Source: Sphingobacteriales bacterium 44-15 (GTDB lineage: Bacteria > Bacteroidota > Bacteroidia > Chitinophagales > Chitinophagaceae). Taken from it: 64,000 bases of DNA. Positions 53,906 to 62,094 of the stretch are shown here, piece after piece. The notes under the pieces were generated by a model. The model did not search any database. It was not told where the DNA came from and saw only the letters and a program-made list of their open reading frames with translations. The stretch's first letter is position 1, and every line of letters starts with the position of its first letter. The DNA is taken from assembly GCA_001899685.1 (NCBI GenBank), contig MKWG01000003.1, forward strand, positions 310,001 to 374,000. Direction: 5' to 3'. Position numbers and translations under genes: made by a program.

Positions 53906-55225
53906 ATGTTTGAATCACTTTCAGAACGGTTGGATTCCGCCTTTAAGCAGATAAAGGGAGAAGGAAGGATTAATGAATTGAATATTGCCAACACGGTAAA
54001 AGATATACGCCGTGCCCTGGTAGATGCAGACGTAAACTACAAAATCGCCAAAGATTTTACAGATACCGTTAAAGCCAAAGCATTAGGAGAAAAAGTATTA
54101 ACGGCGGTAAGCCCTGGTCAGTTGATGGTCAAGATCGTGAAAGATGAGCTGGCCGCATTGATGGGAGGCACGGAAAGTGAGTTTAATATCAATGGCAACC
54201 CGGCGGTGATCCTCATTGCAGGGCTGCAGGGAAGCGGTAAGACGACCTTCAGCGGTAAGCTCGCCAGTTATCTTAAGACAAAAAAAGGAAAATCTCCCCT
54301 GCTGGTAGCAGCAGACGTGTACCGCCCTGCCGCTATTGAGCAGTTGAAAGTACTGGGAGGCCAGATCAATGTTGATGTATACAGTGAGCCGGAGAACAAA
54401 AACCCGGTAGAGATTGCACAGAACGCTATAAAAGAAGCAAGAAGCAAAAATAAAAATATTGTTATCATAGATACTGCCGGTCGTCTTGCGATAGATGAGG
54501 CCATGATGACGGAAGTAGCAGATATCAGGAGCGCTGTAAAGCCGCAGGAAATACTCTTTGTTGTAGACTCCATGACCGGTCAGGATGCCGTAAATACTGC
54601 CAAAGCCTTTAATGACCGGCTGGATTTCAGCGGCGTGGTGCTTACAAAGCTTGACGGCGATACCAGGGGCGGGGCAGCATTGTCTATAAAGTACACCGTT
54701 CAGAAACCGATAAAGTTCATAAGCAGCGGGGAAAAGCTGGATACGCTCGACATCTTTTACCCGGAGAGAATGGCGCAGCGTATACTCGGGATGGGCGATA
54801 TTACCACCCTGGTAGAGAAAGCGCAGGCACAGTACGATGAAGCTCAGGCTGCCCGGCTGCAGAAGAAAATGCGGAAAAACCAGTTTGATTTCCAGGATTT
54901 TCTGGATCAGTTGCAGCAGATAAAAAAGATGGGTAACCTCAAAGATCTCATGGGCATGATACCGGGCATGGGAAAAGCAATAAAGGACGTGGACGTGAGC
55001 GATGATTCGTTCAAAGGTATTGAAGCGATCATCAACTCCATGACACCCTATGAACGCGCTAACCCCGACGCCATTAATCCAAGCCGGCGGGCGAGAATAG
55101 CCAAAGGTTCTGGCAAAGATCTTACGGAAGTTTCACAGTTCATGAAACAATTCGAGCAAATGAAACACATGATGAAAATGATGAATAAGATGCCGATGGG
55201 CAGAATGGGTTTTGGAAAAAGATGA
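53906..55225 (+). CDS. ffh: Signal recognition particle protein Ffh
   Basis: A 439-residue SRP54-type GTPase that targets nascent membrane proteins to the translocon with SRP RNA. N domain about residues 1-90; G domain with P-loop AGLQGSGKTTFSGKLA (near 107), DVYRPAAIEQL, DTAGR and TKLDGDTRGGA; then the Met-rich M domain (about 300-439: KKMGNLKDLMGMIPGMGKAI, and the tail MKHMMKMMNKMPMGRMGFGK). Start ATG at 53906, separated from rpoD by a terminator and a candidate promoter. Length is usual. Confidence 0.97.
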   Translation: MFESLSERLDSAFKQIKGEGRINELNIANTVKDIRRALVDADVNYKIAKDFTDTVKAKALGEKVLTAVSPGQLMVKIVKDELAALMGGTESEFNINGNPAVILIAGLQGSGKTTFSGKLASYLKTKKGKSPLLVAADVYRPAAIEQLKVLGGQINVDVYSEPENKNPVEIAQNAIKEARSKNKNIVIIDTAGRLAIDEAMMTEVADIRSAVKPQEILFVVDSMTGQDAVNTAKAFNDRLDFSGVVLTKLDGDTRGGAALSIKYTVQKPIKFISSGEKLDTLDIFYPERMAQRILGMGDITTLVEKAQAQYDEAQAARLQKKMRKNQFDFQDFLDQLQQIKKMGNLKDLMGMIPGMGKAIKDVDVSDDSFKGIEAIINSMTPYERANPDAINPSRRARIAKGSGKDLTEVSQFMKQFEQMKHMMKMMNKMPMGRMGFGKR

Positions 55226-55254
55226 TTTTTTGTATTTTTACTTTTTGAGATATT

Positions 55255-55279
55255 GGTTGCAAAGCATATCTTCGCAACC
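55255..55279 (+). promoter_or_regulatory. Hairpin in the ffh-rpsP intergenic region
   Basis: GGTTGCAAAG pairs with CTTCGCAACC (one bulged or mismatched base) around a short CATAT loop, 30 bp after the ffh stop and about 54 bp before rpsP. No T-run follows, so a leader structure or processing site is as likely as termination. Confidence 0.4.
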
Positions 55280-55332
55280 CTTTAAGAAAGAAAACACAAT
55301 TATGTATCACCCATTTAAAATGTTTATTTTTT

Positions 55333-55767
55333 ATGGCTGTTAAAATCAGACTGCAACGTCACGGGAGCAAGAAGAGACCCTTCTACTTTATAGTAGTAGC
55401 CGACGCCCGTGCGCCAAGGGATGGAAAATTCATCCAGAAGATCGGTACCTATAATCCATTAAGTCAGCCAAGCGCCGTACAATTAGACAGGCAGAAAGCA
55501 CTGGACTGGTTACAGAAAGGGGCTCAGCCCACAGACACCGTTCGCAGGATATTATCCTTCAAAGGTGTGCTTTATCTCAAGCACCTTTTGCGTGGTGTAA
55601 GCTTGGGATTATTTGATGAAGCGACTGCAATGTCCAAATTCCAGAAATGGCATGAAGAACATGAAGGCAGCATCAGGAAAAAGCAGGAAGAAGTGGCTAA
55701 ATCCAGAAGGCCAAGACGCCCTGTTGCTCCCAAACGCACAGAACAAAAAGAAGAAGAAGGTAACTAA
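55333..55767 (+). CDS. rpsP: 30S ribosomal protein S16
   Basis: A 144-residue small-subunit ribosomal protein. The S16 core occupies about residues 1-80 ([58 protein letters not shown]). The rest is an extension common in Bacteroidota, ending in a Lys/Arg/Glu-rich tail ([20 protein letters not shown]). ATG start. A rho-independent terminator follows, before rimM. Confidence 0.97.
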   Translation: MAVKIRLQRHGSKKRPFYFIVVADARAPRDGKFIQKIGTYNPLSQPSAVQLDRQKALDWLQKGAQPTDTVRRILSFKGVLYLKHLLRGVSLGLFDEATAMSKFQKWHEEHEGSIRKKQEEVAKSRRPRRPVAPKRTEQKEEEGN

Positions 55768-55792
55768 TTATAAAGTTTTCTTCAGAAGAATT

Positions 55793-55821
55793 TGCCTTGC
55801 GGTATCGCAGGGCATTTTTTT
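55793..55821 (+). terminator. Rho-independent terminator after rpsP
   Basis: TGCCTTGCG pairs with CGCAGGGCA (one T-G/mismatch position) around a GTAT loop, followed by seven T residues. It lies 26 bp after the rpsP stop, so rimM transcription needs readthrough or its own promoter. Confidence 0.85.
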
Positions 55822-55885
55822 GCATGGTAGATAGCTACGAATGATTTTTGAATACAACAAAGCCGCGGATGCACGAATAGATTTT

Positions 55886-55971
55886 ATGTATTTTATTCGT
55901 GTATTAGTGGCTATTTCTTCCTTTGTTGTACAGTATATACGCTAATGTATTTTTATTCGTGCATTCGTGGC
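55886..55971. repeat. Two near-identical ATTCGTGnATTnGTGGC repeats
   Basis: ATGTATTTTATTCGTGTATT and then AGTGGC (55886-55911), and ATGTATTTTTATTCGTGCAT then TCGTGGC (55945-55971), lie 59 bp apart in the rpsP-rimM gap; a partly inverted GCACGAAT word is at about 55871. This is a dispersed intergenic repeat type in Bacteroidota genomes (recognised from general knowledge). Confidence 0.6.
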
Positions 55972-55991
55972 ATTGAAATAAGCATTACAGG

Positions 55992-56504
55992 TTGGAAACG
56001 AGATATTTTAAAATAGGTAAAATTGTAGCTGCATTCGGGCTAAACGGCGAGATGATCCTGCAGCACAGCCTTGGGAAAAAAAATACGTTCAAAGGCGTGC
56101 AGGCTATCTTTATTGAACATCCCCAAAATACCTTCCTCCCTTATTTTGTAGAAGACGGCCGCATAAAAAGCGACCAGGAAACCTATGTTAAAATCGAAGC
56201 CGTGCACTCCCGTGAAAACGCCCGTAAACTGCTGCAGAAAGAAATATGGCTGACAGCGGAAGATTTTGAGAAATGTGCCGGGAAATCGTCTCCCATATCA
56301 GTTCTGGGATACCATGTGATCCATAATGATGAAGATCTCGGAGAGATCAATGAAGTGATAGAACAACCACATCAATTGCTATGCAGCATCAGCCTTCGCG
56401 GGAAAGAAGTACTGATCCCCCTGCACGAGGAAACTTTGAAGCAGATTGATAATAAAGCAAAAAAAATATACGTTATTCTTCCGGACGGTCTGCTGGATTT
56501 ATGA
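55992..56504 (+). CDS. rimM: Ribosome maturation factor RimM
   Basis: A 170-residue 16S rRNA processing factor that binds S19 in the 30S head. N-terminal domain: TRYFKIGKIVAAFGLNGEMI (near residue 3), FKGVQAIFIEH, VKIEAVHSRENARKLLQKEI. C-terminal PRC-barrel part: ISVLGYHVIHNDEDLGEINE, LIPLHEETLKQIDNKAKKIY. The start is TTG at 55992, because an in-frame stop lies at 55974-55976 and no ATG or GTG intervenes. The usual partner trmD does not follow; pyrD is next, convergent. Confidence 0.93.
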   Translation: METRYFKIGKIVAAFGLNGEMILQHSLGKKNTFKGVQAIFIEHPQNTFLPYFVEDGRIKSDQETYVKIEAVHSRENARKLLQKEIWLTAEDFEKCAGKSSPISVLGYHVIHNDEDLGEINEVIEQPHQLLCSISLRGKEVLIPLHEETLKQIDNKAKKIYVILPDGLLDL

Positions 56505-56561
56505 CGCTTTATCCCGATATGAGAAGGACTGTACAGCTTTTAAGTTTAACACCGGCTTCTA

Positions 56562-56711
56562 ATGAAAATGACATCCGGCTCTAAGAACTGGGCAACATTA
56601 TTGCTGCTCATTGCAGCAATCATCGTTATTCACTGGAAAGAAAGCATCCGGAAACGTCATGAAAACAAATCACCCGTTGAAGCGGTTGCCGCCCGGAAGA
56701 CGCTCGCCTGA
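56562..56711 (+). CDS. Putative small single-helix membrane protein
   Basis: A 49-codon frame, ATG at 56562 and TGA at 56709-56711. It encodes a short polar start (KMTSGSKN), a hydrophobic helix (WATLLLLIAAIIVIHW), then a basic, polar tail (KESIRKRHENK). Positive residues on the far side of the helix fit a small inner-membrane protein. It starts 58 bp after rimM and overlaps the 3' end of convergent pyrD by 42 bp. No ribosome-binding site is evident. Unrecognised; could be chance, although the helix-then-basic pattern is unusual for random sequence. Confidence 0.4.
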   Translation: MKMTSGSKNWATLLLLIAAIIVIHWKESIRKRHENKSPVEAVAARKTLA

Positions 56712-57761
56712 TAAGGTATTGCAGATCTGCTTTACAATTCCCGGTCCCCGGTAAATAAAACCTGTCCATACCTGTATAAGCTGTGCTCCTGTACCGATCT
56801 TCTCCAGCGCATCATTCCCGCCGAAGATGCCGCCGCTTGCTATGACAGGCAGTTTGCCGCCTGCTTTTTGAATAATATACTGTACGACTTCCGTAGAACG
56901 CTTTTGCAAAGGCTTGCCGCTCAATCCGCCTGCGCCAATCGCTTCAACGATCTGCGGCGCAGTTACAAGCCCGGTGCGACTGATAGTAGTATTGGTAGCC
57001 ACCAGCCCGTCGAGCTTTATTTCAAGCGCAAGGTCAACCACATCATCCAGTTGTTCAGGGGTAAGGTCCGGAGCTATTTTCAGAAAAACAGGCTTGGGAG
57101 ATTGTTTCGTATCGTTGATCTCCTGCAGGCTTACCAGTATTTTCCGGAGAGCATCTTTTTCCTGCAGCTCACGTAAGCCAGGTGTATTAGGGGAGCTTAC
57201 ATTCACTACAAAATAATCCACGTAGTCAAACAAAGCCGTAAAGCAGGCAACATAATCCTTCCAGGCATCGTCGTTGGCAGTAGCTTTGTTTTTGCCAATG
57301 TTGCCGCCTATGATCAGATCTGACCTCTTATTAGCGGGATCATTCCTCCATTGCTTCAGCCTACCCGCTATCGCCTCCACTCCATCATTATTAAACCCCA
57401 TACGGTTGATCAGCGCCCTGTCTTTAGGAAGCCTGAACAGGCGGGGCTTGTCATTCCCCGGCTGTGGCCTGGGGGTTACCGTGCCTATTTCCACAAAGCC
57501 GAAGCCCAGTGCTTCCAGCTCACGTAGGTACCTGGCATTTTTATCAAAGCCTGCGCCCAGTCCTACAGGGTTGCTAAAAACAAGAGCGCCATGCTGCAGC
57601 TCCATCTTTACTTCCAGCCGCTCATCCGCAGGGCGGAAATATTTCCGGACAGCTTTTCGAAAGAGCCTTATGCTGCAAAGCCCTTTCAGCATATTCATAG
57701 AAAAATAATGCACCTGCTCGGGAGGGAAAAGGAAGAGTATATTGCGCAATAAAGCATACAT
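56670..57761 (-). CDS. pyrD: Dihydroorotate dehydrogenase (quinone), class 2
   Basis: A 363-residue FMN enzyme of pyrimidine synthesis; it oxidises dihydroorotate to orotate and reduces quinone at the membrane. An N-terminal membrane-contacting helix pair (about residues 1-45) marks class 2. FMN and substrate motifs are GLGAGFDKNARYLRELEALG, EIGTVTPRPQPGN, NRMGFNNDG, the catalytic Ser in VNVSSPNTPGLRELQ, KIAPDLT, and VIASGGIFGGNDALEKIGTG. The extreme C-terminus (ERLPGGNRFNG) overlaps the small convergent frame at 56562-56711. ATG start at 57761. Confidence 0.96.
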   Translation of the reverse strand: MYALLRNILFLFPPEQVHYFSMNMLKGLCSIRLFRKAVRKYFRPADERLEVKMELQHGALVFSNPVGLGAGFDKNARYLRELEALGFGFVEIGTVTPRPQPGNDKPRLFRLPKDRALINRMGFNNDGVEAIAGRLKQWRNDPANKRSDLIIGGNIGKNKATANDDAWKDYVACFTALFDYVDYFVVNVSSPNTPGLRELQEKDALRKILVSLQEINDTKQSPKPVFLKIAPDLTPEQLDDVVDLALEIKLDGLVATNTTISRTGLVTAPQIVEAIGAGGLSGKPLQKRSTEVVQYIIQKAGGKLPVIASGGIFGGNDALEKIGTGAQLIQVWTGFIYRGPGIVKQICNTLSGERLPGGNRFNG

Positions 57762-57847
57762 AAGCGGCGCGAAGGTAATACAAGCGCAGGGGCAAACAGG
57801 AAGAAAAAGCTGAAAAATTTTCAGTATCTTGTACTAAAATATTTTTT

Positions 57848-58081
57848 ATGTCTTTCAATAACTCTGAATTGCTGTCTTTGCCGGCAAAAGAAAAAATTGA
57901 ACTGGCAGAAGAACTTTGGAGCGGTGTGGAAGAAGAAATCGTAACTACACAGGAGGAGAAGGCTTTTGCCGAAGAACGGTTGAAACTACATGAAGCCGCC
58001 CCTGGCAAGGGCATGACACTGGAAGTGTTTAGAAAATATTTTGCTAAATACACGCAAAGCCATTCGCATTTTCCTTTGTAA
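57848..58081 (+). CDS. Putative addiction-module antitoxin-like protein
   Basis: A 77-residue protein of the addiction-module component family (unstable antitoxin-like). The N-terminal half SELLSLPAKEKIELAEELWS, where members end in a short EELW-type motif, is diagnostic; the middle EERLKLHEAAPG and GMTLEVFRKYF differ from the usual HHHHH-free tail. No RelE/ParE toxin gene follows; a Uma2 nuclease gene does, 26 bp on. So it is an orphan antitoxin or the two form an unusual pair. ATG start. Confidence 0.7.
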   Translation: MSFNNSELLSLPAKEKIELAEELWSGVEEEIVTTQEEKAFAEERLKLHEAAPGKGMTLEVFRKYFAKYTQSHSHFPL

Positions 58082-58107
58082 AAATTTGTACTTTCATATA
58101 TCAGTGT

Positions 58108-58650
58108 ATGAACAGCGCTTACAAAATATTGCCGCATTATACCTATGACAACAGGTTGCAATGGGAAGGCCAGTGGGAGCTGATTGACGGTATTCCGTAT
58201 GCCATGAGCCCCTCGCCTGCTCCCCGGCATCAAAGAGTGACCGCTGAGCTGAGATATGAATTTATGCTTGCCCTCAAACGCAGTAACTGTAGAGCCTGCA
58301 GCGCTTACGATCCTATTGATTATAAGATCTCGGATGATACCGTTTTAATACCGGATATACTGGTGGTATGCGGTGATATAAAAAAACAGTATTTAGATTT
58401 TGCACCGGCTCTTGTGGTGGAGATCCTTTCGCCATCTACCGCTCTGAAAGACCGGAATACTAAAATGCAGCTGTATACTCAGGAAAAAGTCCGCTACTAT
58501 CTCATTGTAGATCCTGATGCTGAGGCCATAGAAATATACCTGCTTACAGAAGGTCAATACCGGCTGCAGACTTTTAGCGACAGTTTTACATTTGAATTAC
58601 AGGAAGGATGCAGCATTGATGTAAAACTGAACAGGGTTTTTAATGTATAG
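58108..58650 (+). CDS. Uma2-family (DUF820) PD-(D/E)xK nuclease-like protein
   Basis: A 180-residue protein with the Uma2 fold. Catalytic elements are the Asp in VLIPDILVVCGDI (near residue 88), the Glu in PALVVEILSPSTALKDRNTK (near 113) and the Lys in the same region (TALKDR, NTKMQLY), plus the substrate-facing VRYYLIVDPDAEAIEIY. The role is unknown; many members lie in mobile or accessory regions and some associate with restriction. It is 26 bp downstream of the antitoxin-like gene and likely on the same transcript. Confidence 0.88.
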   Translation: MNSAYKILPHYTYDNRLQWEGQWELIDGIPYAMSPSPAPRHQRVTAELRYEFMLALKRSNCRACSAYDPIDYKISDDTVLIPDILVVCGDIKKQYLDFAPALVVEILSPSTALKDRNTKMQLYTQEKVRYYLIVDPDAEAIEIYLLTEGQYRLQTFSDSFTFELQEGCSIDVKLNRVFNV

Positions 58651-58846
58651 CAAATCTCAGCGGGCTATTGGAGTATTCTGTGTATCCAACCTGATTCGGC
58701 TTTGCACAATTTGCGCAATTCTTTCGTATGTTTTACGGTAAAATGTAACTGCAAAGAAAATACAATTTTTTATCGAAGTCCGTAAAGAAATCCATATACC
58801 GTCATCGCCATGCAACGGTATATATTTTTTTATTGTCAGGTCAAAA

Positions 58847-60112
58847 ATGGCTTCTATGACCTCAAAAAACATTACGCTGCTGAACGTCATACTTATGACT
58901 GTCTGCCTGTTATTTCTTTTTCCAGGTTGTATAAAAGACCGCATTAAAAAGACCGAGACCTATACCTATACCATCATCACGCCTGTATATAAAACAAGAG
59001 CCGAGGTTTTTGCAGCAATAAACGGCAATATTGCAGAACCGGTGCAAGCTGCAGGGAAACTATATATCAAAGACCGCTATATTTATCTCAATGAAGTGGA
59101 AAAAGGCATCCATATCATTGATAATGTTGATCCGTCTAACCCAAGGCAGGTGGCATTCTTAAATATTCCCGGCAATATGGATATAGCCGTAAAGGACAAT
59201 ATCCTGTATGCGGATACCTACACCGACCTGCTTGCCATTGATATCAGCAATCCTAAAAAAACTACTGTAACCAAAGCCATTCCGAATTTCTTCAGCGGGC
59301 GATATTATAGTCCGGATGCAAATATGACTATTACGGCCGTTATTAAAAAAGATACTACCGTTACCGTTGATACTTATTATCCCAGTTGCATGAACTGTAT
59401 GTACGAGCTTGCCAGTAGCTCCGCGCCTGGTTATAATGTTCCCAAGTCTAACGGCACAGCAGGCTCCATGGCCAGCATGGTATTGATGAACGACTACCTG
59501 TATGCGTTACGCGAATCGCATAGCATAGGTATAGTAAATATAGCTTCTGCCTCAACGCCGCGGCTTGATACCACGTTTAATGCGGGATTTGATCTGCAGA
59601 CGGTCTTCCCTTTTGAGGATAAATTATTCCTCGGCTCTATGTCGGGCATGTATATGTACGATATGACCAATCCTGTAGCGCCCGTAAAACTGGGTGAATT
59701 TAGCCATGGCAGGGCCTGCGATCCGGTGGTAACTGATGGAAATTATGCATACGTAACATTGCACGCAGGCACATCCTGCGGCGGCGCAGCCAACGAGCTG
59801 AATGTAATAGATATCAAAGACCTCATGAATCCTGTGCTGGTTAAAGCATACGGGCTTACCAGCCCTACAGGGCTTTGCAAAGACGGCAACCTGCTTTTTG
59901 TGTGTGATGACAACAGCGGCGTACGTCTCTTTGATGCCAGTACTGCAGGCAACCTGAAGCAACTGAATCAAATAGATGTGAAAGACTCCTATGATATCAT
60001 TGCAGGCAACCATCACGCCATGGTAGTGGCCAAAGACGGATTGTACCAATACGACTACAGCGATGTGAAAAATATCAGGAAACTGAGCTTTTATTCAACG
60101 GAGAAACGATAG
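58847..60112 (+). CDS. LVIVD-repeat beta-propeller lipoprotein
   Basis: A 421-residue lipoprotein (CLLFLFPGC, Cys near residue 28). The body is a beta-propeller of LVIVD-type repeats; repeated pattern examples are IYLNEVEKGIHIIDNVDPSN, LLAIDISNPKKTTV, HSIGIVNIASASTPRLDTTF, MYMYDMTNPVAPVKLGEFSH and LNVIDIKDLMNPVLVKAYGL. A Cys-rich loop (YYPSCMNCMYELAS, near 180) may bind metal or form disulphides. Such surface lipoproteins are common in Bacteroidota with unknown ligand. A second ATG at 58856 is possible. Confidence 0.82.
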   Translation: MASMTSKNITLLNVILMTVCLLFLFPGCIKDRIKKTETYTYTIITPVYKTRAEVFAAINGNIAEPVQAAGKLYIKDRYIYLNEVEKGIHIIDNVDPSNPRQVAFLNIPGNMDIAVKDNILYADTYTDLLAIDISNPKKTTVTKAIPNFFSGRYYSPDANMTITAVIKKDTTVTVDTYYPSCMNCMYELASSSAPGYNVPKSNGTAGSMASMVLMNDYLYALRESHSIGIVNIASASTPRLDTTFNAGFDLQTVFPFEDKLFLGSMSGMYMYDMTNPVAPVKLGEFSHGRACDPVVTDGNYAYVTLHAGTSCGGAANELNVIDIKDLMNPVLVKAYGLTSPTGLCKDGNLLFVCDDNSGVRLFDASTAGNLKQLNQIDVKDSYDIIAGNHHAMVVAKDGLYQYDYSDVKNIRKLSFYSTEKR

Positions 60113-60172
60113 AAAGTAATTGTTCAAAATTCTCTGAGACACAGGAAAAAAATCCGTAAAGATGTTGTTGGT

Positions 60173-60550
60173 CTATTCTTTCATCATGTACACCTCCATT
60201 GAGGTAATAAACTTATCTGTTTTTTTGCTTTTATACGCTTCAATGCTCATTATGATGATACCTTTTGTGCCCCTGTTCTCATATGGTGTAGGCTCAATCG
60301 AAGCTATAAATGCTTTTGCCACGCTATCCGTTTTATGGATGGCTTCTAAATTATACCTTAGCAGATCAATATAAACAGCAGCAGAATGATCTTTTTTCTG
60401 CATGTCTATCTCCGGAAAACCATACCTTATACAAGAATATAAAAAGAAATCCTTTAGCATCTCCCTGTTTTGCCTCGTAAATTTTGATTGCCCTTTGGCA
60501 ATGCAATGAAAAGCCAAAGAAGCGATAATAATGAATATGAAGTTTTTCAT
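60173..60550 (-). CDS. Exported Tai4-like immunity protein candidate
   Basis: A 125-residue protein with a signal peptide (FIFIIIASLAFHCIAKGQ). The mature part resembles the Tai4 family (immunity to type VI secreted amidase Tae4): FFLYSCIRYGFPEID, then SAAVYIDLLRYNLEAIHKTD, then IIIMSIEAYKSKKTDKFI. The Tai4 pattern has a small residue-rich helix with an aromatic-Ile pair, then a Met-x-x-hydrophobic region and a Tyr-x-SK-x-LD/D end; here the usual Cys in MKC is Ser. Assignment is by recognition only. No type VI secretion gene is in the window. It precedes, on the same strand, no obvious operon partner. Confidence 0.45.
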   Translation of the reverse strand: MKNFIFIIIASLAFHCIAKGQSKFTRQNREMLKDFFLYSCIRYGFPEIDMQKKDHSAAVYIDLLRYNLEAIHKTDSVAKAFIASIEPTPYENRGTKGIIIMSIEAYKSKKTDKFITSMEVYMMKE

Positions 60551-60562
60551 TCACGAAATATT

Positions 60563-61225
60563 TTAATATAAATATCCTTCAAACAGCCCTGTAAGCTGCT
60601 TTTCAATTGCTTTCTCATCTGTAGGCTCCTTTTCTACAGGCAAAGACTTTTTGTAATACGCTATTTCATTTTTCTGAGCGTCGAAGATGAAAGCATAAAG
60701 CGTTACATTGGATTTTACCGGCGTTGGCACCGCCATACCAAGCGTTAAAATACCAATAGCGGCGCCTTTGGCAACCTGCCCGCCGTAGTTGCCCTTCCTC
60801 CTTCCAAAGCCAGTTGCTACCGTAGCAAGCGCAAATCTTTGACTACCGCTTTTTAATATTGAATCAATGGTTGGCGTTAAAGGAATGCCCTCAAGCTTTT
60901 TGCGTTGGGTGATCAGCCTTACCAGGTAAGCCAATTCTCTTTCTATTTTTTGCTTAAGCGTGTCGTTATCCAGAACAATCTTTTCCGATAACCTGAATGA
61001 AGTCTTTTTTACAGCAAGAATAGAGTCAACTTTAGATTGGGATATCTCTGATAAAGAATCGCTGAATGCTGCTTTATTTCCCTTTTCTATATACTGGATA
61101 TAACAAAGAGGGGTAAAATAATTAACGCTTGCAATATCGGCAGCTTTTGTTGAAGATGTCAGGTATTTGTTCGCTCCACATGACGCCAGTGTCAGTATTG
61201 GTATGGCAAGGAAAATACATCTCAT
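60563..61225 (-). CDS. Uncharacterised lipoprotein
   Basis: A 220-residue lipoprotein: the signal ends LTLASCGANKYLTSS with a lipobox Cys near residue 16. The central part is helical and charged (LSEKIVLDNDTLKQKIEREL, ITQRKKLEGIPLTPTIDSIL), followed by a Gly-rich hydrophobic segment (GGQVAKGAAIGILTLGMAVP) and a beta-rich C-terminus ending KQLTGLFEGYLY. The family is unknown to me. The frame is open to 61357, but the ATG at 61225 gives the signal peptide. It is one of a run of minus-strand small exported-protein genes. Confidence 0.68.
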   Translation of the reverse strand: MRCIFLAIPILTLASCGANKYLTSSTKAADIASVNYFTPLCYIQYIEKGNKAAFSDSLSEISQSKVDSILAVKKTSFRLSEKIVLDNDTLKQKIERELAYLVRLITQRKKLEGIPLTPTIDSILKSGSQRFALATVATGFGRRKGNYGGQVAKGAAIGILTLGMAVPTPVKSNVTLYAFIFDAQKNEIAYYKKSLPVEKEPTDEKAIEKQLTGLFEGYLY

Positions 61226-61304
61226 TGTATATGATTTAGATAGTTTCCGTATTGGTTGCTTCAAAGCGAACCAAGCTTTTAAACAGCCTGGAATGCTTTC
61301 TCTG

Positions 61305-62076
61305 TCATTTCCATTTATACTTATAAGTTGCGATTTTATAGGTTTTGTTATGTACAATCATGTATAGGATCTTTGTCTGGCCCTTTCCGTTATACCTATA
61401 TTTATAGGATTGATTATCTCCGCCAGGGCCACCGGTATACACGATTTCATCATCGAGCTCCGGGATCCTTTTTTTTACTCTTCTTTTCACATTGCCATTT
61501 GGGTAATAAGTGTATTCACTGATCTCTTTCTCATTTTTATTGTTTGTGATCTCCAGTTTTGTAAGCAGGTTATTTTTATAATATAAGACATAAGTTTCAG
61601 CATTACTATGGATATTTTTCCGGTCTGCCACGTAATGGTATGAAGTATATTGATAGGTTAAGATGGAATCGCCCTCATTATTGATGAGATTGTAAATAGC
61701 AGAATCATTACCTGCATATATGTTTTTTTCAAATGCTATAATATCGTTGTTGTAGGAATATTCATAACGGCTGGTGTCGGTTGTGCCGGGATGGTTGATA
61801 TCGTAAGTGTCTATCCGCAGGATAATATCATTTCTATCATTGTATTGAAGACCATATGTCCCCATAAGTTTTTTCTTCCTGTAGCTGCTTCTTTCAATGG
61901 TTCTTCCCAACGAATCCAGCTTTTCCTCGCTCCAAAAGCCCCTGCCGCCGGTCCCGCTGAAATATTTTCCTTTTACGGTTTTTACTCCGGGCATAAAAAT
62001 TTTTCTTTTGAAAAAGCTGCCCGCGTGATGGCAGGCTGCAGCACAACAGGACGATGGTGGAAATTATCTTTATCAT
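61305..62076 (-). pseudogene. Exported YD-like beta-repeat protein with a frameshift
   Basis: The body (61305-61994) has repeated Tyr-rich beta-strand patterns (EYSYNNDIIAFEKN, YVLYYKNNLLTKLEIT, YKYRYNGKGQTKILYM) as in RHS/YD-type proteins, but starts without a signal. A signal peptide, IISTIVLLCCSLPSRGQ, is encoded just upstream from the ATG at 62076 in another frame. The two join if one base is gained or lost in the AAAAATTTTT run at 61995-62004. This is either a broken gene, slippage at the homopolymer, or an assembly error. Total length 772 nt is 1 over a multiple of three. Function unknown. Confidence 0.75.
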
Positions 62077-62094
62077 AAATACGTCCGGATAAGA

